From positions 5,098 through 69,097 of the forward strand of contig CALAEV010000033.1 in assembly GCA_937892525.1 (NCBI GenBank): a stretch of DNA of 64,000 nt. The letters are read 5' to 3'. Source of the stretch: an uncultured Clostridia bacterium. GTDB lineage: Bacteria; Bacillota; Clostridia; Oscillospirales; Acutalibacteraceae. The translations under genes were made by a program, and so were the position numbers. Under the pieces are notes generated by a model. That model searched no databases. It had not been told where the DNA came from and saw only the letters and a list, made by a program, of their open reading frames with translations. Position 1 is the first letter of the stretch, and every line of letters begins with the position of its first letter. Shown piece by piece: positions 49,216 through 57,224 of this stretch.

Positions 49216-50453
49216 ATATGACACCAGAAATTAAACGGCAAATTGAACAAATACAGCGTGGTGAAGTGCCAGAAGGGTATAAAAAGACAAAAGCAGGAAT
49301 TATCCCTTGTGAATGGGAAATCCATCCATTGTCTCAACATTTGACGGAAAGCCGAATTAATGGAACCAATGGTGCTGTTGCTAAAAAGCTTACTGTTAAA
49401 TTATGGAATAAGGGTGTTTTTGAAAAGCGTGAAATACACGAAGGCAGTGAAAGCACTACTTACTATAGAAGAAAAGCTGGACAATTGATTTATAGTAAAT
49501 TAGATTTTTTGAATTGTGCTTTTGGTATTATTCCAAAACATCTTGATGGCTATGAGAGCACACTTGACTTGCCGTGTTTTGATATTAGCGAGGTAAATTC
49601 ATATTATCTTCTTGCATATATGACTCAAAGAAATTTTTACACACACTTTGGTATGATTGCCGACGGAGGAAGAAAGGCTCGAAGAGTCGGACCTGAGGAT
49701 ATGTTGTCCTTTCCGTTGATATATCCTATGCCTGCCGAACAAGAAAAAATAGCTGAGATTTTGTCTGCACAGGACAAGCTGATTGCATTGAAAGAAAAGC
49801 TAATTGAAGAAAAGAAACGTCAGAAAAAAGCTTTGACACAACAACTCATTACAGGTAACAAAAGATTGCCTGGATTCAGCGAAAAATGGAATTATGTAAA
49901 GTTAAATACACTTCTTAAAGAACGAAAGACATATTCTCCAAAGGGATTAGAATATCCACATGTCACACTTTCAACAGAGGGTATCTATGCTAAATCTGAA
50001 AGATATGACCGTGACCATCTTGTAAAAGATGAAAATAAGGAATATAAGATTACGCATAAAGGAGATATTTGCTACAATCCCGCTAACTTAAAGTTTGGGG
50101 TAATTTGTATAAATAACTTTGGTGATGCAATTTTCTCTCCTATATACGTTACTTTTGAAATTCAAAAAGGTGTGGAATTAGGTTTCTTATCAAATTACTT
50201 AATGCGTTGGGATTTTATTAACGCTGTACGAAAATATGAAGAAGGAACAGTTTATGAAAGAATGGCTGTAAAGCCTGAAGATTTCTTAAGATTTGAAATT
50301 GCTCTTCCTCCAATTGAAGAACAAAAGGCCATAGCCAATATTTTAGTTGCGGCAGATAAAGAGATTGAACTTCTTCAAAAAGAAATCGACCAAGAAAAAC
50401 AAAAGAAAAAAGCCTTGATGCAACTTTTGCTGTCAGGTATTGTAAGGACGTAA
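49212..50453 (+). CDS. hsdS: Type I restriction specificity subunit
   Basis: A 413-residue HsdS with two target-recognition domains (about 35-165 and 215-360), each followed by a conserved helix: EQEKIAEILSAQDKLIALKEKLIEEKKRQKK-type (in pieces, about 176-207) and EEQKAIANILVAADKEIELL near the C-terminus. The N-terminus contains GEVPEGYKKTKAGIIPCEWE, common in this subfamily. It determines the bipartite DNA site read by HsdM and HsdR. The start overlaps the ATPase stop by four bases, indicating coupled translation. A second ATG lies two codons on (49218). Confidence 0.94.
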   Translation: MNMTPEIKRQIEQIQRGEVPEGYKKTKAGIIPCEWEIHPLSQHLTESRINGTNGAVAKKLTVKLWNKGVFEKREIHEGSESTTYYRRKAGQLIYSKLDFLNCAFGIIPKHLDGYESTLDLPCFDISEVNSYYLLAYMTQRNFYTHFGMIADGGRKARRVGPEDMLSFPLIYPMPAEQEKIAEILSAQDKLIALKEKLIEEKKRQKKALTQQLITGNKRLPGFSEKWNYVKLNTLLKERKTYSPKGLEYPHVTLSTEGIYAKSERYDRDHLVKDENKEYKITHKGDICYNPANLKFGVICINNFGDAIFSPIYVTFEIQKGVELGFLSNYLMRWDFINAVRKYEEGTVYERMAVKPEDFLRFEIALPPIEEQKAIANILVAADKEIELLQKEIDQEKQKKKALMQLLLSGIVRT

Positions 50454-50460
50454 AGAAAAT

Positions 50461-51021
50461 ATGAAAGATAGTAAAGCAAAAAAATTTTTTATGAATCCAT
50501 GGACTATTGGTATAGGTGTTGCTATATTTAGTTTCCTTTTAACGATAATAGGAGATGTAGTCAAAGGAGAAAAAATATTGAGCACTTTTGTTGCGATAAT
50601 TAAGTGGATATGGAATGTCCTTTTTTCATTTCTTACTTTCGACTTGAAAGTTTGGTGGGTGTTGATTGGGATAATATTGCTCATTTTAGGATTATGGATA
50701 TATTCTAAAATTCTTGATGCAAAAGATTCCGTAAGCAAACAACCTATTTTTTTAGAATACACTCAAGATTATCTATTAGGTTTCAAATGGGAGTGGAGTT
50801 GGGAAAAGGATTATGGCGGCAAATATTCTGTTGAGAATTTACAACCAATATGTACAGAATGCGATACGCCACTTAGATATGATTTAACAGGTTATTACGG
50901 GCTTAAATGTTTGCGTTGTGATAAGGTTTATTCTGGTTCTATTCCGCAGGAAGATGATGTAAAAACTTTGATTTATGACAATGTAAAAAAGAAGTATTTT
51001 AAAAGAAAGGAGGAAAAATGA
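50461..51021 (+). CDS. Two-TM protein with a C-terminal zinc ribbon
   Basis: A 186-residue protein. Two membrane segments (about 13-35 and 60-85) are followed by an aromatic-rich linker (GFKWEWSWEKDYGG) and a zinc ribbon with CTEC (about 131-134) and CLRC (about 151-154). A charged C-terminal tail ends KRKEEK. No family is recognised. It starts seven bases after hsdS and overlaps the next small gene, so it belongs to the restriction operon. A membrane-acting accessory or effector role is possible but speculative. Confidence 0.72.
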   Translation: MKDSKAKKFFMNPWTIGIGVAIFSFLLTIIGDVVKGEKILSTFVAIIKWIWNVLFSFLTFDLKVWWVLIGIILLILGLWIYSKILDAKDSVSKQPIFLEYTQDYLLGFKWEWSWEKDYGGKYSVENLQPICTECDTPLRYDLTGYYGLKCLRCDKVYSGSIPQEDDVKTLIYDNVKKKYFKRKEEK

Positions 51022-51194
51022 TGGCAACAAATCCACCAAAAGGTGATGGCCATAGAAATGGTGCTGTGAAGCAACGTTCTCAGACCTATAATCCTAAGAC
51101 TGGGACATGGACAAAGCGTGATTCAAACACAGGTAGATTCATGGACGGTAAAAAAGACGGAACACCATTTAAGGGTGTTCGCAAGGAAAAATAA
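51018..51194 (+). CDS. Short basic protein of restriction loci
   Basis: A 58-residue protein (57 if the second ATG at 51021 is used), too short for usual ORF cutoffs. It begins MATNPPKGDGHRNGAVKQRS after the first Met and ends GTPFKGVRKEK, with a repeated Asp-Ser-Asn-Thr-Gly-Arg-type centre. It is rich in Lys, Arg and Gly and has no hydrophobic core, so it probably binds nucleic acid or a partner protein. A GGAGG ribosome site lies just upstream, inside the end of the preceding gene (overlap of four bases). It is placed between the specificity and HAD genes and is likely cotranslated. Confidence 0.82.
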   Translation: MMATNPPKGDGHRNGAVKQRSQTYNPKTGTWTKRDSNTGRFMDGKKDGTPFKGVRKEK

Positions 51195-51271
51195 TTCTGC
51201 AGGCAGCGAGGCAATAATATTGTCTCGCCATTCCTGCTTTGATAAATATTATAACGAAGGGAGCTGTTCCT

Positions 51272-52276
51272 ATGTATGAAAATCAAATTGAAGAAATCAG
51301 AGCAAGAAAACCTAAAATAGCAATATGCTACGATTTCGATAAGACGCTATCTCCAGATGATATGCAGACATTTACACTTATTCCTTCTTTTGGGTTGGAT
51401 AAAGATTCTTTTTGGAAAGAATCAAACAATTTAGCAAAAGAAAACTTAATGGATAATAATCTCGCATGGATGTATAAATTATTGAGTTATTCACAATTGA
51501 AAAGACTTCCTATTAAAAGAGATTATTTTAATCAAATTGGTGCAGATATTCCTTTATACAAGGGCGTTGAAACTTGGTTTGAACGAATAAATCAATATGC
51601 ATCTAAAAAAGGAATTGAAGTTGAGCACTATATTATTTCTTCAGGATTGAAAGAGATTATAGAAGGAAGTAGTATAGCTCAGCATTTTAAAAGAATATAT
51701 GCGTCATCATATCTTTATACAACTGACGGTGTTGCTGAATGGCCGGCTCAAGCAGTAAATTATACAACCAAAACACAGTTCATTTTCCGTATTGCAAAGG
51801 GCATTTTCGATGAGTGCGATGAACGTGTAAATGATAGTATGTTGGACGCTCAATTAAGAATTCCATATGAAAATATCATTTATATTGGTGACAGTGCAAC
51901 CGATATTCCATCTATGCGTCTGGTTGAAAGTAAGGGTGGTTACTCTATTGGAGTGTATGATCCTTCTAGCGATAACAGAAAAAAAGTATATGATTTATAT
52001 AATGACAAAAGAATAAGCTTTTATACTCCAGCCGATTATTCTGCCAGAAGTGAGTTATCTAAATTTATGAAACAAATAATAGATGAAATATCGGCAAGAG
52101 AAACAATAAGAACAGAGCAAAAAATTCTTGATATACCGGTGTCATTATATAAAATGTTAAAATTTTCTGAATTTATGCTTAATTCAAGTCCCGAAGATGT
52201 ATCACCAAGAGACAGGAAAAGATTAGCAACTGAAATGGATGCATTAAAAGAATTAATAGAAGGAAATATTGAGTAA
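51272..52276 (+). CDS. HAD-family phosphatase-like protein of the restriction operon
   Basis: A 334-residue HAD protein. Motif I is ICYDFDKTLSPDD (nucleophile Asp, with the second Asp), the Ser/Thr of motif II is in IISSGLKEI, and motif IV is YIGDSATDIPSM (Asp pair). The insert and the C-terminal helical region (about 265-334) are larger than in phosphoserine phosphatase. The substrate is unknown; nucleotide or nucleic-acid end phosphates are possible. It starts 77 bases after the small gene, with AAGGGAG upstream. The location inside a restriction operon suggests a defence role. Confidence 0.82.
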   Translation: MYENQIEEIRARKPKIAICYDFDKTLSPDDMQTFTLIPSFGLDKDSFWKESNNLAKENLMDNNLAWMYKLLSYSQLKRLPIKRDYFNQIGADIPLYKGVETWFERINQYASKKGIEVEHYIISSGLKEIIEGSSIAQHFKRIYASSYLYTTDGVAEWPAQAVNYTTKTQFIFRIAKGIFDECDERVNDSMLDAQLRIPYENIIYIGDSATDIPSMRLVESKGGYSIGVYDPSSDNRKKVYDLYNDKRISFYTPADYSARSELSKFMKQIIDEISARETIRTEQKILDIPVSLYKMLKFSEFMLNSSPEDVSPRDRKRLATEMDALKELIEGNIE

Positions 52277-52289
52277 TGGAGAAATCTAA

Positions 52290-55200
52290 ATGAGCTATAA
52301 AAATCAATCTGATTTATATTTAGAAGACAATATCAGTAAATATCCTGCAATTGAATTACTATGTAAGCTTGGTTTTACATACATATCTCCTGAGGAATGT
52401 ATGGCTCAACGAGGTACGCTTTATGATGTTTTGCTGAAAGATATATTACGTAAGCAATTAAACGCCATCAATAAATTTGATTTTGGTGGAATTATATATA
52501 AATTTTCAGCTGATAATGTTGAAAAAGCTATCAAAGACCTTGATGAACCATTGACTGATGGTCTTGTGCGTACAAGTGAAAAGATTTACAATGCTTTAAT
52601 GCTTGGTAAGAGCTATCTTGAAAAATTAGCTGATGGTACTTCTAAAAGTTTTAATTTGAAATATATTGACTGGGAACATCCGGAAAACAATGTGTATCAC
52701 GTTACCGAAGAGTTTTCGTGCGACAGTTGGGATAAGCAGAAAAATGCTCGCCCTGATATTGTTCTGTTTGTAAATGGTATTCCTTTTGCAGTTATTGAAT
52801 GCAAAGCACCAACTATCAGTGAAGACCAAGCCGTTGAGCAAATGATTCGCAATCAAGGTAAAGATTATATTCCACAGCTTTTCAAGTATGCTCAGATTGT
52901 TGTTGCTACTAATAAAAATGCAATTAAATATGCAACTTGTGGTACTGGTAAAAACTTCTGGAACGTATGGCGCGAAGAACAAATGGAATGGCAAGACAAG
53001 TTGGTTGAACAACATGTTGCAGGTAGAGAACCAACTGTTCAGGACAGGGGACTTGTGTCTCTTCTTTCTCCTGAAAGACTATTAAAACTCACAAAATATT
53101 TTACACTTTACGATGCAAATATTAAAAAGATTTGCCGTTATCAACAGTTTTTTGCAGTAGAAGAAATTATTAAAACAATAAATACAAATGACGCTGCAGG
53201 CAATCGCCAAAGTGGTGTTATTTGGCATACTCAAGGTAGCGGTAAGTCGCTTACAATGGTTATGGTAGCTAAATATATTCTTGAGGAAATGCGTTCATGC
53301 AATCCGAGAGTTGTTATTGTTACTGACCGTAAAGAACTTGATAAGCAAATTGCAAAAACTTTTGCTCATACACGTTTATCACCTGCAAGAGCAACAAGTG
53401 GTAAGCATTTAATTGAATTAATCAACAAAGGCTCTGCAGATGTTATTACATCTATTATTAACAAATTTAATACAGTTGAAAATAGTGGATTAAAGAACGA
53501 TTCAAGAGATATTTTTGTTCTTGTAGATGAAAGCCATCGTTCTAACTATGGCTCATTGGCAACAAAAATGAGAACTGTGTTTCCAAATGCTTGTTATATT
53601 GGTTTTACTGGTACGCCTCTTATGAAAAATGAGAAGAATACTATGGCAAGATTTGGTAAGTTGATTCATAAATATACAATTAAAGATGGTGTTGAGGATA
53701 AAGCTATTGTTCCTTTGATTTATGAAGGTAAATTTGTTGATCAAAATGTTGATGAAGATAACATCGACTTATGGTTTGAACAAGTAACAAAGCGTCTTAA
53801 TGATGCTCAAAAAGCTGACCTTCGTGATAAGTGGAGTACAATCAAGAGACTTGCATCTACCAATGAAAGAATTAAACGTATTGCTTTGGATATTAATCAG
53901 CACTTTATAGAAGGATATAAAAATACTGGCTTCAAAGCTATGTTGGCATGCAACTTTAAGAAAGATGCTATCCGTTATCAAAAGTGCTTTGAAGAGTTTG
54001 GCGATCTCACAACAGCAGTAGTTATCTCTTCTCCTGACATGCGTGAAGGTAGCGAAGAAGTTGATGAGAGTACAGACGATATTGTTGTTTCATTCTGGAA
54101 CAAGATGATGAATCAGTATGGTAATGCAGACGACTACGAAGAATCAATAAAAAACAAGTTTATAGATGGTGAAATAGACATTCTTATTGTTTGCAGTAAA
54201 TTGCTTACAGGATTTGATGCTCCAAGAACCCAGGTTCTTTATATAGACAAAGAGCTTAAGGATCACAGTTTGCTTCAGGCTATTGCAAGAACTAACCGTT
54301 TGTATGAAGGTAAAGACTTTGGATTGATAGTAGATTATCGTGGATTAATTAACAAACTTGATTCTGCTATGGAAGTCTATAGTGGTTCAGGTCTTGAACA
54401 TTTTGATAGCGCAGATATAAAAGGTGTTATCGTTGATGTAATGGCTTGCGTTGGTCACCTTCGTGAAACGCATTCACATCTTTGCGATATTTTTGCAACT
54501 ATCAAGAACCAAGAAGACACCGAAGAAATTGAGCAATACTTAGCTGATGCTGAAATTCGTGGTAAGTTCTATGATGCACTCTGCGTATTTGGTAGAGCAT
54601 TAAATATGGTCCTTAATTCTGAAAAGGCTTATGCTGCATTTGAAAAATGGGAAATAGCAAAATATCAATCTGCATTCATTTTCTATTCGAAAGTTCGTCG
54701 TAGTGTCAAGATTCGTTATGCAGATTCAATTGATAACAGAGAGTATGAAAAGCAAATGCAAAACTTGCTTGATACTCATATGTCAGTTAATGGAATTAAA
54801 CAGATAACAAACCCAGTTGATATATTAAATAAAGAAGAACTTGAAAAAGAGCTAGAAGAGTTAGGTTCGCTTCGCTCAAAAGCTGATGCTATTACATCTC
54901 ATATGACAAAGAGCATAAAATCACATCGTGATGAAAATCCAGCTTATTATGATAGCTTTTCAAAACGAATTAAAGATGCGCTTGAAGAATATAAAAATAG
55001 AGTGATTTCTGAGGCTGAATATCTTGATAAAATGAAAGCAATTATGGCTGATTATCGTAAAGGTACTACGAATATAGCATATCCTGAAAAGATTAAAGGT
55101 AATGTTCATGCTCAAGCATTTTATGGCGTTATAACAGCTATATTAGATGATGAAATTGATATAAATGCAAATATAGATATCGTTTCAGATATTTCTCTTG

Positions 55201-55394
55201 AGATAACTTCTATTATTCAAAATCACGATACTGTTGATTGGCAGACTAACAAAGAAATACACAACAAAATTGCTCAAAATATTGACGATATGTTTTATAA
55301 TCTTGAAAAAGAAAGTGGCTTTGTAATTGATTTTGATACAATTGATAAAATTATTGAAAATGTAATTACTGTTGCGCTTAGGAGATTTAAATGA
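52290..55394 (+). CDS. hsdR: Type I restriction enzyme R subunit
   Basis: A 1034-residue motor and nuclease subunit. The N-terminal PD-(D/E)XK nuclease has ARPDIVLFVNGIPFAVIECKAP (shown in parts: PDIVLFVNGIPF and IECKAP). The SF2 helicase follows with Walker A TQGSGKSLTM (about 312-321), DEXH as VDESHRSNY, TGTPL, and later LTGFDAPRTQ and QAIARTNR. The C-terminal region (about 690-1030) is helical and would bind the methylase. It translocates and cuts unmethylated DNA at a distance. It starts 13 bases after the HAD gene and overlaps the next gene by four bases. Confidence 0.95.
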   Translation: MSYKNQSDLYLEDNISKYPAIELLCKLGFTYISPEECMAQRGTLYDVLLKDILRKQLNAINKFDFGGIIYKFSADNVEKAIKDLDEPLTDGLVRTSEKIYNALMLGKSYLEKLADGTSKSFNLKYIDWEHPENNVYHVTEEFSCDSWDKQKNARPDIVLFVNGIPFAVIECKAPTISEDQAVEQMIRNQGKDYIPQLFKYAQIVVATNKNAIKYATCGTGKNFWNVWREEQMEWQDKLVEQHVAGREPTVQDRGLVSLLSPERLLKLTKYFTLYDANIKKICRYQQFFAVEEIIKTINTNDAAGNRQSGVIWHTQGSGKSLTMVMVAKYILEEMRSCNPRVVIVTDRKELDKQIAKTFAHTRLSPARATSGKHLIELINKGSADVITSIINKFNTVENSGLKNDSRDIFVLVDESHRSNYGSLATKMRTVFPNACYIGFTGTPLMKNEKNTMARFGKLIHKYTIKDGVEDKAIVPLIYEGKFVDQNVDEDNIDLWFEQVTKRLNDAQKADLRDKWSTIKRLASTNERIKRIALDINQHFIEGYKNTGFKAMLACNFKKDAIRYQKCFEEFGDLTTAVVISSPDMREGSEEVDESTDDIVVSFWNKMMNQYGNADDYEESIKNKFIDGEIDILIVCSKLLTGFDAPRTQVLYIDKELKDHSLLQAIARTNRLYEGKDFGLIVDYRGLINKLDSAMEVYSGSGLEHFDSADIKGVIVDVMACVGHLRETHSHLCDIFATIKNQEDTEEIEQYLADAEIRGKFYDALCVFGRALNMVLNSEKAYAAFEKWEIAKYQSAFIFYSKVRRSVKIRYADSIDNREYEKQMQNLLDTHMSVNGIKQITNPVDILNKEELEKELEELGSLRSKADAITSHMTKSIKSHRDENPAYYDSFSKRIKDALEEYKNRVISEAEYLDKMKAIMADYRKGTTNIAYPEKIKGNVHAQAFYGVITAILDDEIDINANIDIVSDISLEITSIIQNHDTVDWQTNKEIHNKIAQNIDDMFYNLEKESGFVIDFDTIDKIIENVITVALRRFK

Positions 55395-56110
55395 TAAAGA
55401 CCATTAATTTAAAAGGGCGCAAGATAAACTACAATCTTGAACGCAAGAATGTAAAAAATATTAATCTAAGAATCAAAGCTGACCAAAGCATATACATATC
55501 TGCTAATTATAATGTATCTGATGCCGACATTGAAGAGTTTTTGCGATCAAAAGCCGATTATATAATAAAAGCATTAGAGTATTACGCGGACATGGCAAAA
55601 TATGCACCTAAACCCAAAAAATACATTGACGGAGAATCCTTTAAAATTCTCGGCCATGACCTTCGGTTGAAGGTGGTACAGGGAAAAAGAAACATGGTAG
55701 AAAGTGATGAAGCATATATCACCCTAACCGTTAAGGATGTTACAAACTTTGAAATGAAAAAGAAAACAATGGATAAATGGCTGAAGAATTATTGCAAAGA
55801 AATTGTTTCAGTTGTTTGTGAAAGTGTTTATCCTAAATTTCAAAAGTATGGCATTGAGTTCCCAGCACTTCGTTTTAGGAATATGATTTCGCGTTGGGGT
55901 AGTTGCCAACCAAAACGAAAGATTTTGACTTTTAATATTTCTCTTATTGAGGCTCCTTTGTCGTGTATTGAATATGTAGTTACACATGAATTTACTCATT
56001 TTTTGCAGCCTAATCATTCTAAAAAGTTCTATAATCAATTAGTAATGTTTATGCCTGATTGGAAAGAACGAAAAAATATACTTGAGAAAAATTGTTTTTT
56101 TGTTGAGTAA
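55391..56110 (+). CDS. YgjP-like (DUF45) zinc metallopeptidase
   Basis: A 239-residue protein of the YgjP/M48-like DUF45 group. The zinc motif is HEFTHFLQPNHSKKFY (HEXXH, about 196-200, with the third His in NHSKKF). RWGSCQPKRK precedes it, as is typical. A small N-terminal beta-domain (about 1-90) is followed by the peptidase domain. Members often lie next to type I restriction genes. The start overlaps the hsdR stop (ATGA), so it is translationally coupled. It may process HsdR or relieve restriction, by analogy only. Confidence 0.88.
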   Translation: MIKTINLKGRKINYNLERKNVKNINLRIKADQSIYISANYNVSDADIEEFLRSKADYIIKALEYYADMAKYAPKPKKYIDGESFKILGHDLRLKVVQGKRNMVESDEAYITLTVKDVTNFEMKKKTMDKWLKNYCKEIVSVVCESVYPKFQKYGIEFPALRFRNMISRWGSCQPKRKILTFNISLIEAPLSCIEYVVTHEFTHFLQPNHSKKFYNQLVMFMPDWKERKNILEKNCFFVE

Positions 56111-56118
56111 AAAGATAG

Positions 56119-56148
56119 GCAACTCACTGTTGTGGGTTGCTTTTATTT
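56119..56148 (+). terminator. Terminator of the restriction operon
   Basis: Arms GCAACTCAC (56119-56127) and GTGGGTTGC (56132-56140) with one wobble pair, then TTTTATTT. Confidence 0.8.
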
Positions 56149-56177
56149 ATACAAAAACAGTATATGTTATATATCAG

Positions 56178-56978
56178 CTATCTGTTTTCCTTAGCTTTGT
56201 TGAAGTTTGGCGTAATACCTTCTTCCATTTGCCAAATCTTAAGGTTGTGCATGCTTTCTGCCAGTTCTAATTTTAGTTGCTCGTTTTCGGATTGCAGTTC
56301 GGAGTTGGTTTTGAGTAGTTCGTTATACTTTTTAGTTTGCTCTCGTAATTGTGGAACAGTAAGATTACCTTCTTTAGTCGCACCGTTGATGATGCCAACA
56401 TCAAAACCGAAGTGATTGTAGAAATAATCGGACGCTTCTTTGTGTAAAGTGCGGAGCATTGAACGCGTTACAATTTTGGATGCATTCATCCGCAATCCTT
56501 TTCCTGTAGCAATTACACTGGCGAAACAAAAATGAGCATGAAGCTGACCTGTTGCAAAATTCTGAGTTTTCTCTTGCTCTTGATTATGAGTTTGAGTCTG
56601 ATTTTTAGATTCATCCGCATGAATATAACAACCAATAAGATAATCTTCTTTGCCGCTGCAGAATTTATCAAGTAAAAACTGATACCCCACTTCGAAAAAC
56701 TCCTCATATCGTTCTTGTGGGAAATACTCAGCTTTAGGCAGGGTCAAAACAACATCTATCATTGTATTGACGTCAGCTCTGTTCATTACCTTCAGACCGG
56801 GAGTTTCTAATATCTTTTTATATTTAGCCATTCCTTTTAATTCATCATTACCGATAGTATAATTCAATTGCTTTAATTCAGGATTAATGTGCTTTTGAGT
56901 TTTGTAGATTTTAGGGTCTCTTTCGTAATGCTTGAGCATATGTCCCACGGCGTTGCGGTTATACTTTTCAACGTGCAT
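56178..56978 (-). CDS. mob: MobV-type relaxase (Pre/Mob)
   Basis: A 266-residue plasmid mobilisation/recombination protein. The N-terminus (MHVEKYNRNAVGHMLKHYERD) fits the family, and the metal and catalytic site is CYIHADE followed after a Gln/Thr-rich insert of about 20 residues by GQLHAHFCFA. The second half is helical with a coiled coil (about 205-255). It is shorter than the 400 or more residues of many MobV proteins but seems complete, with a GAAAGAAGTG ribosome site. It nicks oriT to start transfer of a mobilisable plasmid. The probable oriT lies just upstream at 57061-57113. Confidence 0.9.
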   Translation of the reverse strand: MHVEKYNRNAVGHMLKHYERDPKIYKTQKHINPELKQLNYTIGNDELKGMAKYKKILETPGLKVMNRADVNTMIDVVLTLPKAEYFPQERYEEFFEVGYQFLLDKFCSGKEDYLIGCYIHADESKNQTQTHNQEQEKTQNFATGQLHAHFCFASVIATGKGLRMNASKIVTRSMLRTLHKEASDYFYNHFGFDVGIINGATKEGNLTVPQLREQTKKYNELLKTNSELQSENEQLKLELAESMHNLKIWQMEEGITPNFNKAKENR

Positions 56979-56997
56979 AGAATCACTTCTTTCAAAA

Positions 56998-57016
56998 TTT
57001 ATTCAATTTAAGTATG
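56998..57016 (-). promoter_or_regulatory. CATACTTAA box upstream of mob
   Basis: On the minus strand it reads CATACTTAAATTGAATAAA, resembling the boxes upstream of rep (57189) and of the gene at 58360-59049. Confidence 0.4.
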
Positions 57017-57060
57017 CTATATATAATTCAATCACAAATGCAAAAATCAATTCTGATGTA

Positions 57061-57113
57061 GCAAGTTATAGCAGAAATTCCATTTCGTGCTAACTTGCCA
57101 GGGCGTTCCCTGG
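57061..57113. other. Candidate oriT: two adjacent hairpins between mob and rep
   Basis: A long imperfect hairpin has outer arms GCAAGTTA (57061-57068) and TAACTTGC (57091-57098) with inner pairs GCA/TGC and GAAAT/ATTTC. It is followed immediately by a perfect hairpin CCAGGG-CGTT-CCCTGG (57098-57113) and CCCC. The position directly upstream of a relaxase gene and the two-hairpin layout fit a MobV oriT. The nick site is not identified. Confidence 0.6.
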
Positions 57114-57151
57114 ACCCCAATGCTTTGTCTTCTAAAAGAATTTATAAACAT

Positions 57152-57207
57152 TTTTCATATATGAAAATAAAATCGCTTAGTGAAATTACATACTTAAAAT
57201 GTAAAAA
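57152..57207 (+). promoter_or_regulatory. Regulatory region of rep: palindrome plus CATACTTAA box
   Basis: A 16-base perfect palindrome TTTTCATATATGAAAA (57152-57167) is followed 20 bases later by CATACTTAAAATGTAAAAA (57189-57207). The same two-part arrangement occurs twice upstream of the gene at 58360-59049. The region also holds AAAATCGC (57169-57176), which is the complement of GCGATTTT (57217-57224) next to the rep start. Confidence 0.6.
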
Positions 57208-57224
57208 ATAAAAGGAGCGATTTT

